DNA from: Sandaracinaceae bacterium
GTDB lineage: Bacteria > Myxococcota_A > Polyangia > Polyangiales > Sandaracinaceae
NCBI GenBank assembly: GCA_019637095.1
Contig: JAHBWG010000010.1
Location: 93,085-157,084, forward strand
Direction of reading: 5' to 3'
DNA length: 64,000 nt
The position numbers and the translations under genes were made by a program. The notes under the pieces were generated by a model. That model ran no database searches and was not told the DNA's origin. It was given only the letters and a program-made list of their open reading frames with translations. Below are positions 8,894 to 17,832 of the stretch, piece after piece (the first letter of the stretch is position 1; each line of letters starts with the position of its first letter).

Positions 8894-9451
8894 TCACCCC
8901 TCGCGGCCGAGCAGCACGCGCGCGAGCGCGCGCGCGTCGACGCGCGCCTCCGACACGAGGCCGTGCAGCAGCCGGTGTCCGAGCCGCGAGAGCTCGAGGA
9001 GCTGGAGGAGCCGCTCGCGCTGGGCGCGTGCGCGGCGCGCCGAGTCGGGGGCGTCTGCGTCGAGCGGCTCGCGGTCGAGCGCCTCGAGCGCGCGCTCGAG
9101 GCTCGCGACGACCTCCTGCACCTCGACCAGCTCGCGCTGGCGGAAGACCCGGGACACCATCTTCCAGAGATCGCCCTCGGCCGTGAAGTGATCGCGGCGC
9201 GCGCCCTGGATCCACACCTTGCGGACGGTGCCCCACGCCGACAGCTCCTTGAGCGTCATCGAGACGGCGCCAGCCGAGAGCTGCAGGCGCTCGCGCAGGT
9301 CGTGCGCGCTGAGCGGGCGCTCCGCGAGGTAGAGCACGGTCCACACGCGGCCCATGTTCCGCTTGAACCCCCAGAACTCCATGATCCGCCCGATCGCGTC
9401 GCTGGCGATGAGCTCGCTCGTCCAGAGACGCTGTGGGGGCGAGGACGCCAT
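8894..9451 (-). CDS. GbsR/MarR-family transcriptional regulator
   Basis: A 185-residue DNA-binding protein. Residues about 40-100 form a MarR-type winged helix (LSAHDLRERLQLSAGAVSM as helix-turn-helix, then a wing ending RRDHFTAEGDLW). This pattern and the following helical dimerisation region match the GbsR subgroup. The ATG at 9451 was chosen because it starts just before the conserved part; the frame stays open far upstream, but into the divergent gene. The gene is transcribed away from the secreted metalloprotease, with 69 bases between the starts, so it may control that gene or itself. Ligand and targets are unknown. Confidence 0.8.
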   Translation of the reverse strand: MASSPPQRLWTSELIASDAIGRIMEFWGFKRNMGRVWTVLYLAERPLSAHDLRERLQLSAGAVSMTLKELSAWGTVRKVWIQGARRDHFTAEGDLWKMVSRVFRQRELVEVQEVVASLERALEALDREPLDADAPDSARRARAQRERLLQLLELSRLGHRLLHGLVSEARVDARALARVLLGREG

Positions 9452-9520
9452 CGACGAACCGTCGCGCCCGTTGCCCGGCGCGGTCAAGCACGTAGCCTTC
9501 ACGGTGTGGTCTCGATCCGC

Positions 9521-10162
9521 ATGCGTCGCACCGCCCTCGCCCTCGCTCTCGCTCCGCTCGCCGCCGCGACGGCGCTCGGCCAGCCGACGCCGCGCCCGAC
9601 GACCACCCTCCCCCTCGCCGTGACCACGGCGCTCGAGGGCGACGCCCCCGTCGTGGACGACGCGTGGATCGACGCGCAGCTCGAGCAGGCGAACCTCCTG
9701 TTCGCGCCGCACGGCGTGGCGTTCGTGGTCGTCGAGCGGCACACGATGCCCGAGCGCCACGCGCGGCTCGAGAACCGCCGCGACCGTCACCTGCTCGGTC
9801 ATCGCCTCCACCGCCAGCGCGTCGACGCCTTCTTCGTGCGCTCGCTGCGCGACGTCGACGAGCCCGACCGGATGCGGCAGGGCGTCCACTGGCGGCCTCG
9901 CGGCGAGGGGTACGACCCGCGCGCGCACTACGTCATCGTCAGCTCGATCGCGGGGCCGACCGTGCTCGCACACGAGCTCGGTCACTACTTCGGCAACGGC
10001 CACTCGGACGTGCCGGGCAACGTCATGAGCTACGAGCGCGGCGACCGCCCGCCGTTCTTCGACGCGGCCCAAGGGGCGCGCATCCGCGGCTCGCTCCGGC
10101 GGTTCCTCGAGCGCGGCGAGCTCGTCGCTGCGGACGGAGTCAGTCCCGGACCCGCTCGATGA
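9521..10162 (+). CDS. Secreted zinc metalloprotease-like protein (metzincin type)
   Basis: A 213-residue protein with an N-terminal Sec signal (Ala/Leu-rich, ending near AAATALGQP). The extended zinc site HELGHYFGNGH at residues 151-161 fits HExxHxxxxxH, and a Met-turn candidate VMSYERG follows. This is the metzincin arrangement: three His bind zinc and the Glu is the catalytic base. The mature protein is probably periplasmic or exported. The upstream part has a lone-strand fold with little recognisable similarity, so the substrate is unknown. The ATG at 9521 is preceded by an in-frame GTG at 9506, which is also possible. Its last 23 bases overlap the convergent lipoprotein gene. Confidence 0.75.
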   Translation: MRRTALALALAPLAAATALGQPTPRPTTTLPLAVTTALEGDAPVVDDAWIDAQLEQANLLFAPHGVAFVVVERHTMPERHARLENRRDRHLLGHRLHRQRVDAFFVRSLRDVDEPDRMRQGVHWRPRGEGYDPRAHYVIVSSIAGPTVLAHELGHYFGNGHSDVPGNVMSYERGDRPPFFDAAQGARIRGSLRRFLERGELVAADGVSPGPAR

Positions 10163-11351
10163 TCACGCCGTCGAACGCCTCGCCGTAGTCCTGATCGCCG
10201 GCGGCGAGCACGGTGATCTGGAGGTTTCGGAAGCGATACGCGACGAGCCCGATGGGGAGCACGAGCTCGGCCTCCGCCGCGGCGCCACCCCCTCCGTCGG
10301 CCGGCCCGCTCGAGCCCTGCCCGCCCGCGGCGTCGTCGAGGAGACGATCGAAGTCGCTCGCCGGAGCCGACGGATCGGCCGGCGTCGGGCTCGCGGGGGT
10401 CGCGCTCGGCGGCGCGTCCGGCGCCGGCGGCGCTTCGTCGGTGTCGGCAGCCTGCTGATGGACCTGCAGCGGCAGGACCGGGTCGGGGACGGTGTCGATC
10501 GACTGCGCGCCCCGCGCGACCTCGAGGATGATCGGCTGGATGCGCTCGAGCGCCCAGTTGATCGCTTCGAAACGCTGCTGCGGATCCTCGTCGGTCACCA
10601 CCTGCCCGTGCTCGAGCTCGAACCAGCGCGAGAAGCCCTTCTCCGGCAGGAGGATCTCCGCCCGCTCGAGGCGCCCCGCCTCCATGGTGAGGCGCAGATA
10701 CACGTCGATGCGCCGATCGATGCGCGTCGCGCCGGGGACCGGGATGTGATAGGTCTGCCCGTAGTGCTTGATGCAGTACTGGTCCTGCACGCACACCGGG
10801 TCCGGCGCGCGACCGAACGCCTGCGCGAAGTCCGGGTTCGAGCCGGCGATGCGGCGTAGCGAGCTGCCGTAGCCCTGGAGGCCGACCATGGTGCGCGTCC
10901 AGTACTGGACCGCGCGCGTCACCCACAGACGGCGGGCCTCGGCGGCCTCGGCGCGCTGTCGCTCCTGCAGGTCGCGCTCGGCCTGCGCCTGCTGGGCCGC
11001 GGTGCCGGCGACGTGCGCGAGCGCGTCGAGGCGCGGGCGCGCCTGATCGACGTAGCGTCCGTCGGGGTACACCTGGAGGTACCACTCGAGGCCCTCGCGC
11101 GTCGCCGCGGAGCGCCCCCAGAGCTCGTCCTCGCGCTCCGCGCGGAGCTGCTGGACCTCGGCGATCCACGCACCGCTCGGGTGGTGGTGCACGTACTGCT
11201 GCGCCGCGAGCAGACGGTCGCGGTCGTCGTTCGCCATGCGGACGCGGCGATAGGCGCCGTACTCGTCGTGGCTCGCGAAGGCCGCGCACCCCGCGAGGAC
11301 GCACGCGCTCACCAAGAGGGCGCCCGAGGTCTGGACCGCGCGTCGCGTCAT
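10140..11351 (-). CDS. Lipoprotein of unknown function with TPR-like N-terminus
   Basis: A 403-residue lipoprotein: the signal ends in lipobox LAGC with Cys near residue 21. Residues about 40-130 are helical, with tandem Tyr/Leu positions (YVHHHPSGAW, WYLQVYPDGRY) that suggest TPR-like or coiled-coil structure. A middle domain has two nearby Cys (VCVQDQYCIKHYG), and a Pro/Ala/Asp-rich linker follows at about 300-345. A final stretch (VLPIGLVAYRFRNLQITVLA) may be beta structure. It is the last gene of a three-gene set with the Cys-rich and barrel-like proteins. I do not recognise the family. A long open frame continues upstream to 13454 but runs across other genes. Confidence 0.75.
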   Translation of the reverse strand: MTRRAVQTSGALLVSACVLAGCAAFASHDEYGAYRRVRMANDDRDRLLAAQQYVHHHPSGAWIAEVQQLRAEREDELWGRSAATREGLEWYLQVYPDGRYVDQARPRLDALAHVAGTAAQQAQAERDLQERQRAEAAEARRLWVTRAVQYWTRTMVGLQGYGSSLRRIAGSNPDFAQAFGRAPDPVCVQDQYCIKHYGQTYHIPVPGATRIDRRIDVYLRLTMEAGRLERAEILLPEKGFSRWFELEHGQVVTDEDPQQRFEAINWALERIQPIILEVARGAQSIDTVPDPVLPLQVHQQAADTDEAPPAPDAPPSATPASPTPADPSAPASDFDRLLDDAAGGQGSSGPADGGGGAAAEAELVLPIGLVAYRFRNLQITVLAAGDQDYGEAFDGVIIERVRD

Positions 11352-11371
11352 GGCCGTCACCCTCCCCGCGT

Positions 11372-11746
11372 TCACCGACACAGGTTGCAGTCCCCGTACA
11401 TCATGAGCAAATCCGGCGTGCTGATCGCGACGAAGTCCGAGCGGCTCAGGAGGATCTCGCACTCCGCCGCGCTCGATCGGGTCGGCTCGCAGCCGTCGGG
11501 CCAGCGCGCCGCGTCGCACATCGAGCTGATGCGTCCCAGGCACGCGGTGAACTCGTCCATGGTGATGCGCGAGCCCTCGAGATCGCGCCGGCACTCCCAG
11601 AAGCGGCGGTTGATGCAGTGCTCGCGGGCGTCGGCGATCGGGAGATCGGCACCGCAGCCGCCGACGTTGCCAGGGGCCGGCCCGACGAGCAGCGCGTAGA
11701 GGAGCCCGAGGGAGGCGAGGCTCAGCGCAAAGCGGCGTGCGCGCAT
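11372..11746 (-). CDS. Small secreted Cys-rich protein
   Basis: A 124-residue protein with an N-terminal hydrophobic export signal (about residues 7-24). The mature region holds nine Cys (GGC, EHC, WEC, TAC, SMC, DGC, AEC, GDC, NLC), so a disulfide-stabilised periplasmic or extracellular domain is likely. Its ATG overlaps the TGA of the upstream gene (TGATG), which implies translational coupling with the barrel-like protein. I do not recognise the family. Confidence 0.65.
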   Translation of the reverse strand: MRARRFALSLASLGLLYALLVGPAPGNVGGCGADLPIADAREHCINRRFWECRRDLEGSRITMDEFTACLGRISSMCDAARWPDGCEPTRSSAAECEILLSRSDFVAISTPDLLMMYGDCNLCR

Positions 11747-12420
11747 CACGGCAGCACCTCGTAGTCGATGAGGAACCCGGCGTCGACGGCGATGATGGGG
11801 TGGACGGTGTCCGCGATCCCACCGTACACGTCGAGCTGCGCCTCCGCGTACACGCCGAACCCGGCGAGGAACTTGTAGTGGATGGCGGCGGCGAGCTCGA
11901 CGCCGAGCGTGAAGTCGACGCGCGCGCGGTCGCCGAGGCCCTGGCCGAAGACGAGCGGGATGCCGAAGCGCAGCTGCACCTGCAGCTCGTCGCGGTCCAT
12001 TCCGTCGAGCAGGCGCCAGAGCGGGAGCAAGAGCTGGTAGCTCGGCGTGATCGACCACTGCGACAGCGGCGCCTGCCCGTTGCTCCCGTTGTCGGCCGAG
12101 AGGTTCGTGCTGAGGTAGAGCCCGACGCCGTGGCGGAGCTCGCGACCCGGCAGGTACACCGCCGCGCCGAGGTCGAGGTAGGCCGGCGCGAGGAAGGTGT
12201 GATCGAAGAGCGGGTCGAGGTTCGCGAGCAGTCGGAACCCGAGGCCGCCGCCGAGATACGCCATGATCCGGAGCGGATCGTCCGAGCTCGTGGCGCGGCC
12301 GGTGGACCCGCCGCCCTCTCCCCACGCGTACCCCTCGTCCTGCGCGGCGGCGGAGGACGGAGCGGTCGCGAGGCCGATGGCCAGGACCGCGATGCACGCG
12401 AGGCTCGTTCGTCGTTGCAC
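11746..12420 (-). CDS. Predicted outer-membrane beta-barrel-like protein
   Basis: A 224-residue protein with a clear Sec signal that ends near SSAAAQDEG. The mature part is made of alternating hydrophobic/polar strands rich in Gly and Tyr (GGGLGFRLLANLDP, AYLDLGAAVYLPGRE, GVGLYLSTNLSADNG, FGVYAEAQLDVYGG), as expected of a small outer-membrane barrel. It is first in a three-gene leftward set and divergent from the gene at 12480. The 59-base space between them must hold both promoters. There is no clear family match, and the barrel assignment comes from pattern and signal peptide only. Confidence 0.7.
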   Translation of the reverse strand: MQRRTSLACIAVLAIGLATAPSSAAAQDEGYAWGEGGGSTGRATSSDDPLRIMAYLGGGLGFRLLANLDPLFDHTFLAPAYLDLGAAVYLPGRELRHGVGLYLSTNLSADNGSNGQAPLSQWSITPSYQLLLPLWRLLDGMDRDELQVQLRFGIPLVFGQGLGDRARVDFTLGVELAAAIHYKFLAGFGVYAEAQLDVYGGIADTVHPIIAVDAGFLIDYEVLP

Positions 12421-12479
12421 GGCGCGCGACGGTAGTGGAGGCGAATGGGGGGGTCAAGGCGTGCTATGAACGAGGCGTC

Positions 12480-13076
12480 GTGTCCCGCTTCTGGGCTGGA
12501 TTCGCCGTCGCCTCGGTCCTCTGGGCCGGCGCCGGCGTGGCGCTGTACGTGACCGTCGGGATCGGCGAGCCCGAGCCGGCCCCGCTCGCGGCCGCGCCGG
12601 CGCCCGAGCCGGCCGAGGTGGAGGAGGACACGGACGAGCCGTCCGAGCGGCGGCGAGGCCGCCGGCGCGGGCGCGCGCGCGCCGGCGAGCCGCGCTCCGC
12701 GGCGGCGACGCCGACGGGCAGCGGCGAGCGCGGCGACGATCTCGGCGACGACGAGGCGCGCCGCGTCGACATGAGCGCGAGCGGTGGCGAACAGCAGCTC
12801 CGGCCCGCGCAGATCGACGCCGGCTTCGGCGCGTCGATGGGCGCGGTGCGCCGCTGCCTCGTTTTGATCCCGGGCGACGCGCAGGTGCGAGGGAGGGTCA
12901 CCTTCGGCCTGCGCATCGCCGGCACGGGCCGCGTCACGCGAGCGCACCTGAGCGGCCCGCGCGCCGTCACGACCGGCGAGTGCGGTGAGTGTCTCGAGCG
13001 CGTCGCCCGCGGCATGCGCTTCGACACGTTCGATGGGCCCGAGATGATCGTCCGCTACCCGCTGGATCTCGAGTGA
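12480..13076 (+). CDS. Membrane-anchored protein with AgmX/TonB-like C-terminal domain
   Basis: A 198-residue protein with one N-terminal membrane helix (WAGFAVASVLWAGAGVALYV), a Pro/Ala/Glu linker and an Arg-rich segment (about residues 55-75). The C-terminal domain has GTGRVTRAHLSG and, later, a CGECLERVARGMRFDTF region. That pair of elements is typical of the TonB-like/AgmX-PglI C-terminal domain common in myxobacteria, which suggests a periplasm-spanning adaptor. The GTG at 12480 was chosen over the longer frame at 12435 because it starts just before the membrane helix and follows a GAGG-like ribosome site. Confidence 0.7.
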   Translation: MSRFWAGFAVASVLWAGAGVALYVTVGIGEPEPAPLAAAPAPEPAEVEEDTDEPSERRRGRRRGRARAGEPRSAAATPTGSGERGDDLGDDEARRVDMSASGGEQQLRPAQIDAGFGASMGAVRRCLVLIPGDAQVRGRVTFGLRIAGTGRVTRAHLSGPRAVTTGECGECLERVARGMRFDTFDGPEMIVRYPLDLE

Positions 13077-13080
13077 GCCG

Positions 13081-13584
13081 ATGCGATCCCTCCCTCTCTG
13101 CCTCGCGATTCTCTGCGCCGGTCTCCTCGTCAGCCTCGCGGGCTGCGGTGGAGGGACGCCGGTCACCTCACGCGCCGAGCGCCGCACGCTCGACGAGACG
13201 CGCGCGCTCCAGTTGGTCGAGGAGGTCCTGATCGAGCGCGGCATCCCACGCAACCGCGCGTGGTCGGTGCCGCTCGCCTCGCGGCGAGAGCTCGACGTGG
13301 ATCTGCGGCTCGCGCAGTCGCGGTTCGGGATCGAGTGGATCTCGCCCCAGGACCGCGCCGACCTCGGCGACGCCGTGCCCGGGCCGGCCACCGGTGGGAA
13401 CCTGCGCATCGTGCCCGGCGCCGGCGACCAAGAGATCCTGCTGCTCGAGCACACGACCTACGAGTACGTCAACGAGCGCGAGCACGTGCAGGCCGGGCTC
13501 GCCGGCGCCCGCGAGACCGAGGAGCGGCTGCGCCGCGACGTGATCGACTTCCTCCACTACATCGACGGACAGGGCGGGCTCTGA
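13081..13584 (+). CDS. Lipoprotein of unknown function
   Basis: A 167-residue lipoprotein whose signal ends with lipobox LAGC near residue 22. The mature part is mixed alpha/beta, with a conserved-looking FGIEWISPQDRAD region and a C-terminal Tyr-rich helix (TYEYVNEREHV, LHYIDGQGGL). It begins four bases after the preceding gene and lies 20 bases before the GT-C-like gene, so the three look like one rightward operon. I do not recognise the family. Confidence 0.7.
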   Translation: MRSLPLCLAILCAGLLVSLAGCGGGTPVTSRAERRTLDETRALQLVEEVLIERGIPRNRAWSVPLASRRELDVDLRLAQSRFGIEWISPQDRADLGDAVPGPATGGNLRIVPGAGDQEILLLEHTTYEYVNEREHVQAGLAGARETEERLRRDVIDFLHYIDGQGGL

Positions 13585-13604
13585 GCCGTCGCCGGCAGGA
13601 CCGC

Positions 13605-15329
13605 GTGCGGCGCGAGCGCGCGGCGGCGGCGGCGGCGGCCGCCGCCGAGGCCGTCGCGACCGGAGGGGCTCCCGCCGCCGCCTCGGCCGGTCCCGCGCGC
13701 GGGGCCGCCTATGCGGTGATCGCCATCGCCGCGACGATCGCGTTCGGGCGCGCGGTCCCCTTCGCGCTCCTCGATGGCTGGGACGACGACCGCTTCCTCA
13801 TCGACGACCCCTTGGTCCACGAGGTCGGGCTCGACTCGCTCGTCGCGATCTTCGCGCGCCCGCACTTCCAGGCCTATCACCCGCTGCACCTCCTCTCGTA
13901 CTGGCTCGACGTCCCGTGGGTCGGCGCGGACGGGCCCGTCATCCACGCGGTCTCGCTCGCCCTCTGGGTCCTCGCGCTCTTCGCGGTCTACGAGGCGGGC
14001 CGCGCGCTGCGCCTCGGCCCGCTCGGCGCGCTCGCCGCGACGCTGTTCGTCGGGCTGCACCCCGTCCAGGTGGAGGCGGTGACGTGGGCGACCGGGCGCA
14101 AGGACATCCTCGCCCTCGGCTTCGCGGCGCTCGCGCTGATCGCGCACCTGCGCGCGGAGCGCCCGTTCGATCGCTACCGCTTGGCGTCGCTCGCCGCCTT
14201 CTCCCTCGCGGCGCTCTCGAAGACGAGCGCCCTGCCTCTGCCGATCGTCCTGTTCACCGCCGAGGTGCTCGTCCGCGGCCGCGACTGGCGCCGCGCCGCG
14301 CTCGCCGTGGCGCCGTCGCTCCTCGTGGCGGTCGGGCTGGGCGCGCTCACGATCGCGATCTGGTCCGACGCCGAGATGACCCGCCCCCTCGAGGTGGTCC
14401 CGCGCGCCCGGCTCGTGCTCGCCACGCTCACCCACCACCTCGAGACGGTGCTCCTCCCCGCGCGCGTCTCGCCGCTCTACCCGATCGCGCGCACCGACGA
14501 GCACGCGCTCGGTGCGCTGCTCCTCGGGCCGCTCGCGCTCGGCGTGCTCGCCGCCCTCGCGTGGCGCACGCGCGATCCGCACCTGCGCTTCGGCGTCATC
14601 GCCTTCGTCGCGCTGTGGCTGCCGGTCTCGAACGTGATCCCGCTCTACTTCCAGTGGCAGGACCGCTACCTCTCGCTCCCGATCTGGCCGCTCGCGATCG
14701 CCGCGGGCGCAGGCCTCGACGCGCTGCGGCGCGTGCCGGGGCCCCGCTGGCCGGCGCCCGCGTGCGCGGCGCTCGTCGCCGGCCTGCTCGCCGCGCGCAC
14801 CGCGCAGTACGCGGGCCGATGGCAGGACGCCGAGACGCTGTTCGGCCACGCCGCGGCGACGCATCCCGGCGAATTCTACGCGTGGTTGAACCTCGGCCAC
14901 GCCCGGGTGCGGCGCGGCGAGCTCGACGGCGGGCTCCGCGCCTACGAGCGCGCCCTCGAGGCGGCGAACCTCGGGCTCGGACACGACGCGCGGTTTCGCG
15001 CCGTGCTGCTCGTCGACGAGCGCGACCAGCGCCTCACGCCTTCTCGCGCGGACGCGCTCGTCGCGCGGTTCCAGGGGGCGCGCGCGAGGCCCGAGTCGCT
15101 GCGGGACCTCGCCGCGGAGCTGGCCGAGGCGGGCTACCGGCGCGCGACGATGCTCGCGCTCGACTACGCGTTCGCGCTCTCGCCGCCGACGGACGAGGTC
15201 CTCGAGCGCGCCGCCGCGACTCAGCTCGAGCGGGGGCACACGTGGCTGGCCGACTACTACGTCTCGCGCATGCGCCGGCGTCCGCTGCTCCCCGCGCTCA
15301 TCCGCCGCGCGCCCGTCAGCGACCCTTGA
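13605..15329 (+). CDS. GT-C-like membrane glycosyltransferase with TPR tail (TMTC/DUF1736-like)
   Basis: A 574-residue polytopic membrane protein with about ten hydrophobic segments between residues 35 and 400. It shares features with the TMTC/DUF1736-type O-mannosyltransferase-like proteins: an early acidic loop (DGWDDDRFLIDDPL), HPVQVEAVTWATGRKDIL after a helix, and a QWQDRYLSLPIWPLAI segment. The C-terminal 150 residues are soluble TPR-like repeats (AWLNLGHARVRRGELDGG). A role in transferring a sugar from a lipid carrier to an envelope acceptor is suggested by the family only. The GTG at 13605 follows an AGGA site and is preferred. The end overlaps the convergent hydratase gene by 14 bases. 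Confidence 0.7.
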   Translation: MRRERAAAAAAAAAEAVATGGAPAAASAGPARGAAYAVIAIAATIAFGRAVPFALLDGWDDDRFLIDDPLVHEVGLDSLVAIFARPHFQAYHPLHLLSYWLDVPWVGADGPVIHAVSLALWVLALFAVYEAGRALRLGPLGALAATLFVGLHPVQVEAVTWATGRKDILALGFAALALIAHLRAERPFDRYRLASLAAFSLAALSKTSALPLPIVLFTAEVLVRGRDWRRAALAVAPSLLVAVGLGALTIAIWSDAEMTRPLEVVPRARLVLATLTHHLETVLLPARVSPLYPIARTDEHALGALLLGPLALGVLAALAWRTRDPHLRFGVIAFVALWLPVSNVIPLYFQWQDRYLSLPIWPLAIAAGAGLDALRRVPGPRWPAPACAALVAGLLAARTAQYAGRWQDAETLFGHAAATHPGEFYAWLNLGHARVRRGELDGGLRAYERALEAANLGLGHDARFRAVLLVDERDQRLTPSRADALVARFQGARARPESLRDLAAELAEAGYRRATMLALDYAFALSPPTDEVLERAAATQLERGHTWLADYYVSRMRRRPLLPALIRRAPVSDP

Positions 15330-16134
15330 AGCTGGGCGCGCGCTTCTCGGCGAACGCGGCGAGCGCCTCGAGCCGATCCTCGGAGGCCAGCGTGCGCTCG
15401 TAGCACCGCGCCTCGAGCGAGAGCCCGTCGTCGAGCGCGCGGTCGCCCGCGCCGTCGATCGCCTCGAGCGCGGCGGCGATCGCGATCGGCGCGGCCCGGG
15501 TCAGCGGCTCGGCCCACGCGAGCGCGAAGTCGAGCGCCCGCGTCCCCTCCGGCGCGACGCGGTTCACGATCCCGAGCGCGAGCGCCTCGGCCGCGTCGAC
15601 GCGCCGGGCGAAGAGCACGAGCTCCTTCGCGCGCGCCTCGCCGACGATCCGCGTCAGCCGCTGCGTCCCGCCCGCGCCCGGGATGATCCCGAGGGAGGTC
15701 TCGGTGAGGCCGAGCGTGACGTGCGACGCGGCGACGCGCAGATCGCACGCGAGCGCGAGCTCGAGGCCGCCGCCGAACGCGACGCCGTCGAGCGCGGCGA
15801 TGACCGGGACGCCGAGCCGGTCGATCGCGCCGAAGCTCGCGCGATAGAGCGGGAGGAAGTCGCGCACGTCCTCCTCGTCCATCGAGCGGCGCTCCTTGAG
15901 GTCCGCACCTGCGCAAAACGCCTTGTCGCCTGCGCCGGTGAGCACGACGGCGCGCAGCGTGCGGTCGCCCGCCGCTTCGCGCGCGAGCCGCCCGAGCTCG
16001 CGGACGGCCGCGCGCGACAGCGCGTTCAGGCGCTCGGGGCGATCGATCGTCCAGATCGCGATCGCGCCCCGTCGCTCCGTCCTCACCCCGAGGCCGCCGG
16101 CGGCCTCGATCTCCCGCTTCGCCTGTTCGCCCAT
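15316..16134 (-). CDS. Enoyl-CoA hydratase/isomerase (crotonase family)
   Basis: A 272-residue crotonase-fold enzyme that hydrates or isomerises an enoyl-CoA in the cytoplasm, as in fatty-acid oxidation. The oxyanion-hole segments are present (AGADL near residue 80 and FGGGLELALACD near residue 120). Both catalytic Glu positions are kept: the Glu in GGGLELA, and the Glu in TETSLGIIPGAGGTQRL. The length and the GAGGTQRL motif are normal for 2-enoyl-CoA hydratases. No other beta-oxidation gene is adjacent, so the substrate chain and pathway are open. The start at 16134 is an ATG with a conserved N-terminus following it. Confidence 0.88.
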   Translation of the reverse strand: MGEQAKREIEAAGGLGVRTERRGAIAIWTIDRPERLNALSRAAVRELGRLAREAAGDRTLRAVVLTGAGDKAFCAGADLKERRSMDEEDVRDFLPLYRASFGAIDRLGVPVIAALDGVAFGGGLELALACDLRVAASHVTLGLTETSLGIIPGAGGTQRLTRIVGEARAKELVLFARRVDAAEALALGIVNRVAPEGTRALDFALAWAEPLTRAAPIAIAAALEAIDGAGDRALDDGLSLEARCYERTLASEDRLEALAAFAEKRAPSFKGR

Positions 16135-16156
16135 GGCGGCCCGGCTTAGCAGACGC

Positions 16157-16918
16157 TCAGGGGAACTCCCAGCCCATCGGGGAGACGCTCCGCGTCGGGA
16201 TCGAGAAGTCCGCGTCGCACTGGTTGCCCGGGCCCATCCCACAGAACGACGCGGCCTGGCTCGGCTCGGTGAGCACCACCACCAGGATGATCACCGCGAC
16301 CGTCACCACGGCGACGCCGGCGCCGATGAGGATCCACGTCAACGGCTCCTCGAACCACTCGGTCGGCCGCGCCTCGAGCAGCTCGGGCGGCAACAGCTCG
16401 AGGTCGACGCTGAGCAGCTCGGTCTGCCCCGGCCGCGCGGTCACCTCGCGGATCGCCTCGTGATGGCGCGGCGCAGTGACGCGCACGCTGTGCTCGCCCT
16501 CGGCGAGCTCGATCTCGATCGGCGTGCTCCCGCGGAAGGTCCCGTCGACGAAGACGCTCGCCTCCTCCGGCGTCGAGCGCACCGTGAGGACCATCGCGAG
16601 CGGCATCATGTCGACCTCGATGGTCGCGCGCTCGCCCGCTCGGATCTCGACCACGGTGCCGAACTCGGTGTAGCCGCCGCGCCGGACGCGCACGGTGTGG
16701 CTTCCGGGGGCGAGCTGGACCGGCGCCTCGAGCGGCGTGTAGCCGACCGACTCCTCGTCCACGAGGACCTCGGCGCCTTCGATGGTGGCGTCGATGACGA
16801 GCGAGCCAGGCGCGGACGACGCCGGCGGGCGCGGGCGGCGCTGGGCGCCAGCCTCCGCCGCGCTCGTGAGGACGAGCGCCACGGCGGCGAGCGCGACGAG
16901 CCACGAGCGACTCTCCAC
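16157..16918 (-). CDS. PEGA-domain membrane protein
   Basis: A 253-residue protein with an N-terminal signal sequence (about residues 8-25), then two PEGA-type repeats. The first is VDEESVGYTPLEAP and its partner PGSHTVRVRRGGYTE; the second is VDGTFRGSTPIEIE and its partner EGEHSVRVTAPRHHE. A single membrane helix near residues 190-215 (ILIGAGVAVVTVAVIILVV) is followed by a short C-terminal tail with two Cys. PEGA repeats are small beta domains of surface or periplasmic proteins that probably bind ligands or carbohydrate. The start is a GTG and there are two adjacent choices, 16918 and 16921. Confidence 0.75.
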   Translation of the reverse strand: MESRSWLVALAAVALVLTSAAEAGAQRRPRPPASSAPGSLVIDATIEGAEVLVDEESVGYTPLEAPVQLAPGSHTVRVRRGGYTEFGTVVEIRAGERATIEVDMMPLAMVLTVRSTPEEASVFVDGTFRGSTPIEIELAEGEHSVRVTAPRHHEAIREVTARPGQTELLSVDLELLPPELLEARPTEWFEEPLTWILIGAGVAVVTVAVIILVVVLTEPSQAASFCGMGPGNQCDADFSIPTRSVSPMGWEFP

Positions 16919-16953
16919 CACGACACGAGAGTAGAGAGCCGACCCGGTGCGCG

Positions 16954-17832
16954 TCAATCGCGGCCCTCGCGCCGCAGCGCGCGGTAGGCGTCGAGCCGGC
17001 GCTGGAAGCGCTCCGGCCGCCGCGCGACGCGCACCGCCTCGGCGAAGGCCGCCTCCGCCTGATCCTCGCGACCGAGCTCGTGCAGGAGGATCCCTCGCCC
17101 GACGTGCGCCGGCGCGAAGGACGGCTGCGCGCGCACGACGTCGTCGTAGATCGCGAGCGCGGCCTCGAACCGGCCGCTGTTCACGTAGAGCGCTGCGAGG
17201 CCCAGGCGCATGCCCGCGTGGCGCGGGTGACGCGCGATCCCCCGCCGGAACGCCTCCTCCGCGCCGGCGACGTCGCCTGCCGCGTTGCGCGCGAGGGCGA
17301 GCCCGTTCCACGTCTCGGCGTGCGCGGGGTCGAGCTCGATCGAGCGGGCGAGCGAGCCCAGCGCGAGCTCGGCTCGCCCCCAGCGCAGCAGGCGCGTGCC
17401 CAACACCCTGTGCGCCCACGCCGAGCGCGGGGCCGCCTCGACCGCCTGCCGGTAGGCGACGAACGCCTCGTCGTAGCGGCGTTGCAGCTCCCACGCGTGG
17501 CCGATGAGCACCCGCGGGAGCGCCGCGCGCGGGCGCAGGCGCGCGCACGTCGAGAGCGCCTCACGTGCGCGCTCGTAGCGCTCCGCCGCCATCTCCGCGC
17601 GCCCGAGCGCGAGCCACGCCTCGGCGTCGTCGGGTCGCTCGCGTGTCGCGCTCCCGAACGCGCGCGCGGCGGCCTCGAAGTCACCGCGGACCATCGCGCG
17701 CCGCCCGTCGTGCATCGGCCCGAGGCAGCCCGTGAGCGCGACCACCGCGAGGGCGAGCGCGGCCCACCGCGGGGCTTGACCGCGCGAGGCGCCGCTCGCA
17801 CGATGCGCGCGATGGAACGTGCCCTGCTCCAA
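16954..17832 (-). CDS. TPR-repeat lipoprotein
   Basis: The protein carries about seven TPR units, with repeated W/Y-L-G-x-x-L patterns such as AWLALGRAEMAAERYERA, IGHAWELQRRYDEAFVA, WNGLALARNAAGD and GLAALYVNSGRFEAAL. A hydrophobic stretch that ends in lipobox LTGC precedes them. The start is unclear: no ATG lies near the lipobox, so I give the TTG at 17832. That makes 292 residues and overlaps the divergent gene by 30 bases; a GTG at 17745 is possible but leaves almost no signal. Probably a periplasmic scaffold, by family. Confidence 0.6.
   Translation of the reverse strand: MEQGTFHRAHRASGASRGQAPRWAALALAVVALTGCLGPMHDGRRAMVRGDFEAAARAFGSATRERPDDAEAWLALGRAEMAAERYERAREALSTCARLRPRAALPRVLIGHAWELQRRYDEAFVAYRQAVEAAPRSAWAHRVLGTRLLRWGRAELALGSLARSIELDPAHAETWNGLALARNAAGDVAGAEEAFRRGIARHPRHAGMRLGLAALYVNSGRFEAALAIYDDVVRAQPSFAPAHVGRGILLHELGREDQAEAAFAEAVRVARRPERFQRRLDAYRALRREGRD

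Noticed and set aside
10140..13454. 1104-codon minus-strand frame
   Set aside because: Only the part from 10140 to 11351 starts with a lipoprotein signal; the rest runs through the antisense of real genes without motif.
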